From NCBI RefSeq assembly GCF_003477995.1, contig NZ_QUEM01000017.1, forward strand, positions 1-64,000: a DNA stretch of 64,000 nt, written 5' to 3'. The stretch is from Bacteroides sp. OF04-15BH (GTDB lineage: Bacteria; Bacteroidota; Bacteroidia; Bacteroidales; Bacteroidaceae). Shown here piece after piece: positions 63,256-64,000 of this stretch; position 1 is the stretch's first letter, and each line of letters starts with the position of its first letter. The notes below the pieces were generated by a model. That model was given only the letters and a program-made list of their open reading frames with translations, was not told the origin of the DNA and did no database searches. Both the position numbers and the translations under genes were made by a program.

Positions 63256-64000
63256 ATTTCTACCAGAATACGGAAATTGATCTGGCGTCCGGTCAGGTAA
63301 TTGGGGACCGCATATTGCTGGTTGGTCACGTCGGTAACCCAATAATAGGAACTTACGTTGTTGATGCCCAATATGTTGAATCCGTCCAGTCCCAACCAGA
63401 TGTTACGGAAGGGGCGTGCCCACTTATGTGGATTGCGTCCGTCTTCATTATCCAGCAGACGATAGTTCATTCCGATATCCACACGCTTGTAGGCTGGTGC
63501 CCGGAATACCTGTTTCTCCAGTCCGGTATGTGGGGGACCGAAAGGCAAACCTCCGGCAACAGTCGCTTTCAGGTTCATCTGCCAGCGTGTTGTGCCGGGG
63601 AAGAAGTCCGTGAAGAAAAAGTTCACATTATAGCGCTGGTCTGTCGGTTGGGGCATGCTTTTCCCGTTGATGGTTTGCTGCGCTTTCATCAGGCTCAGAC
63701 TGATCCAGGAGTCTGTACCTTCGATAAATTCTCCAAACAGTTTCAGGTCCACACCGGTGGTATATCCTTTTCCGATATTCTCTCCGTAATAAACAATACG
63801 CACATTGTCCACATTATAAGGATTGATGCGGCTCAGAGCCTTGTAATACACTTCGGCGGTGAGCTTGAACAGTCGTTCACGCATGCTGAACTTATAGTCT
63901 CCTCCCAAAACTACCTGTATGGAGCGTGGTGAGCGGATACCTTTGTTCAGGGTGATATAGGTGGTTCCGTCTATGGTGGTCGTGTCGCGCAGCTCTTTAT
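63252..64000 (-). CDS. TonB-dependent receptor, C-terminal part (runs off the right edge)
   Basis: The frame is open across the right edge, so only the last 249 or so residues are present. It shows terminal barrel strands of an outer-membrane receptor: RLFKLTAEVYYKALSRINPY, GVDLKLFGEFIEGTDSW, RWQMNLKATVAGGLPFGPP, YKRVDIGMNYRLLD, ending QINFRILVEM. The plug domain and any CarboxypepD_reg-like or STN domain lie outside the window; no SusD partner is downstream. Substrate unknown. Confidence 0.8.
   Translation of the reverse strand, partial: KELRDTTTIDGTTYITLNKGIRSPRSIQVVLGGDYKFSMRERLFKLTAEVYYKALSRINPYNVDNVRIVYYGENIGKGYTTGVDLKLFGEFIEGTDSWISLSLMKAQQTINGKSMPQPTDQRYNVNFFFTDFFPGTTRWQMNLKATVAGGLPFGPPHTGLEKQVFRAPAYKRVDIGMNYRLLDNEDGRNPHKWARPFRNIWLGLDGFNILGINNVSSYYWVTDVTNQQYAVPNYLTGRQINFRILVEM

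Overview
The window is chromosomal DNA from a member of the Bacteroidales (Bacteroidaceae/Prevotellaceae type). The support is consistent: many genes are preceded by a Bacteroidota-type -7 box (TAnnTTTG) and lack a clear Shine-Dalgarno; exported proteins often begin their mature part with Gln after the signal peptide; several families are Bacteroidota hallmarks (DUF6029-, DUF5686-, DUF4270-, DUF5063- and Omp28-like proteins, a TonB-dependent receptor); and several secreted proteins end in type IX secretion (T9SS) type A sorting tails. I see no rRNA, tRNA, insertion sequence, prophage or CRISPR array. Genus and species cannot be settled from the text alone.

Layout. 0-10.2 kb is an envelope cluster. 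A very large Omp28-type surface protein (minus strand, probably broken at its 3' end) is divergent from an operon encoding a TlpA-like thioredoxin, a DUF6029 outer-membrane barrel, an Omp28 lipoprotein with a CxxC motif and two T9SS-tailed secreted proteins. A terminator, a region of strong palindromes and a separately promoted beta-propeller protein with a Cys-rich tail follow. 10.2-18 kb is more accessory: a UvrD/Rep-family helicase with zinc ribbons and a C-terminal HRDC-like domain, a decayed lipoprotein/secreted-protein pair with stop codons in frame, a YqiA-type hydrolase fused to a zinc-ribbon domain, and a BIG2-repeat T9SS cargo protein. 18-24.1 kb (minus) is a compact aryl-acid operon: nitrilase, IorA, IorB, aminotransferase, PaaK and a double-ACT protein, able in principle to interconvert aromatic amino acids, aryl-pyruvates, aryl-acetyl-CoA and aryl-acetates.

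24-33.5 kb is mostly housekeeping: lipocalin, a DUF134-NifX fusion, a small HTH protein, L27/L21, then ftsK-lolA-like-trxB on minus, and DUF5063, a DEDDy exonuclease and an RlmI-like methyltransferase on plus. A candidate small RNA lies at 33.5-33.63 kb. 33.7-41.9 kb is a tightly packed operon: MFS transporter, bifunctional nuclease, RsmE, a DUF4836-like protein, an ABC ATPase with a degenerate H-loop, an FtsX-like permease, an AmgK-like sugar kinase fused to a RapZ C-terminal domain, and a MurU-like nucleotidyltransferase. The last two point to cell-wall amino-sugar salvage. guaA, a 29-residue micro-lipoprotein in the apparent leader of gapA, gapA, a membrane protein, miaA and a lipid-kinase homologue with altered nucleotide motifs follow.

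48-53.7 kb holds a Crp/Fnr regulator divergent from an alpha-glucan operon (debranching enzyme, GT4 synthase, GH57). 53.7-64 kb holds a DUF5686 outer-membrane protein, a two-component system, a TerB-DnaJ co-chaperone, a DUF4270 lipoprotein paired with a half-length starch-synthase-like protein, panC-panD, and the C-terminal part of a TonB-dependent receptor running off the right edge.

The best candidates for under-described biology are the AmgK-RapZ/MurU/ABC operon, the surface thiol cluster at the left, the micro-lipoprotein in the gapA leader, the IorA without a ferredoxin domain, and the candidate small RNA upstream of the MFS gene.
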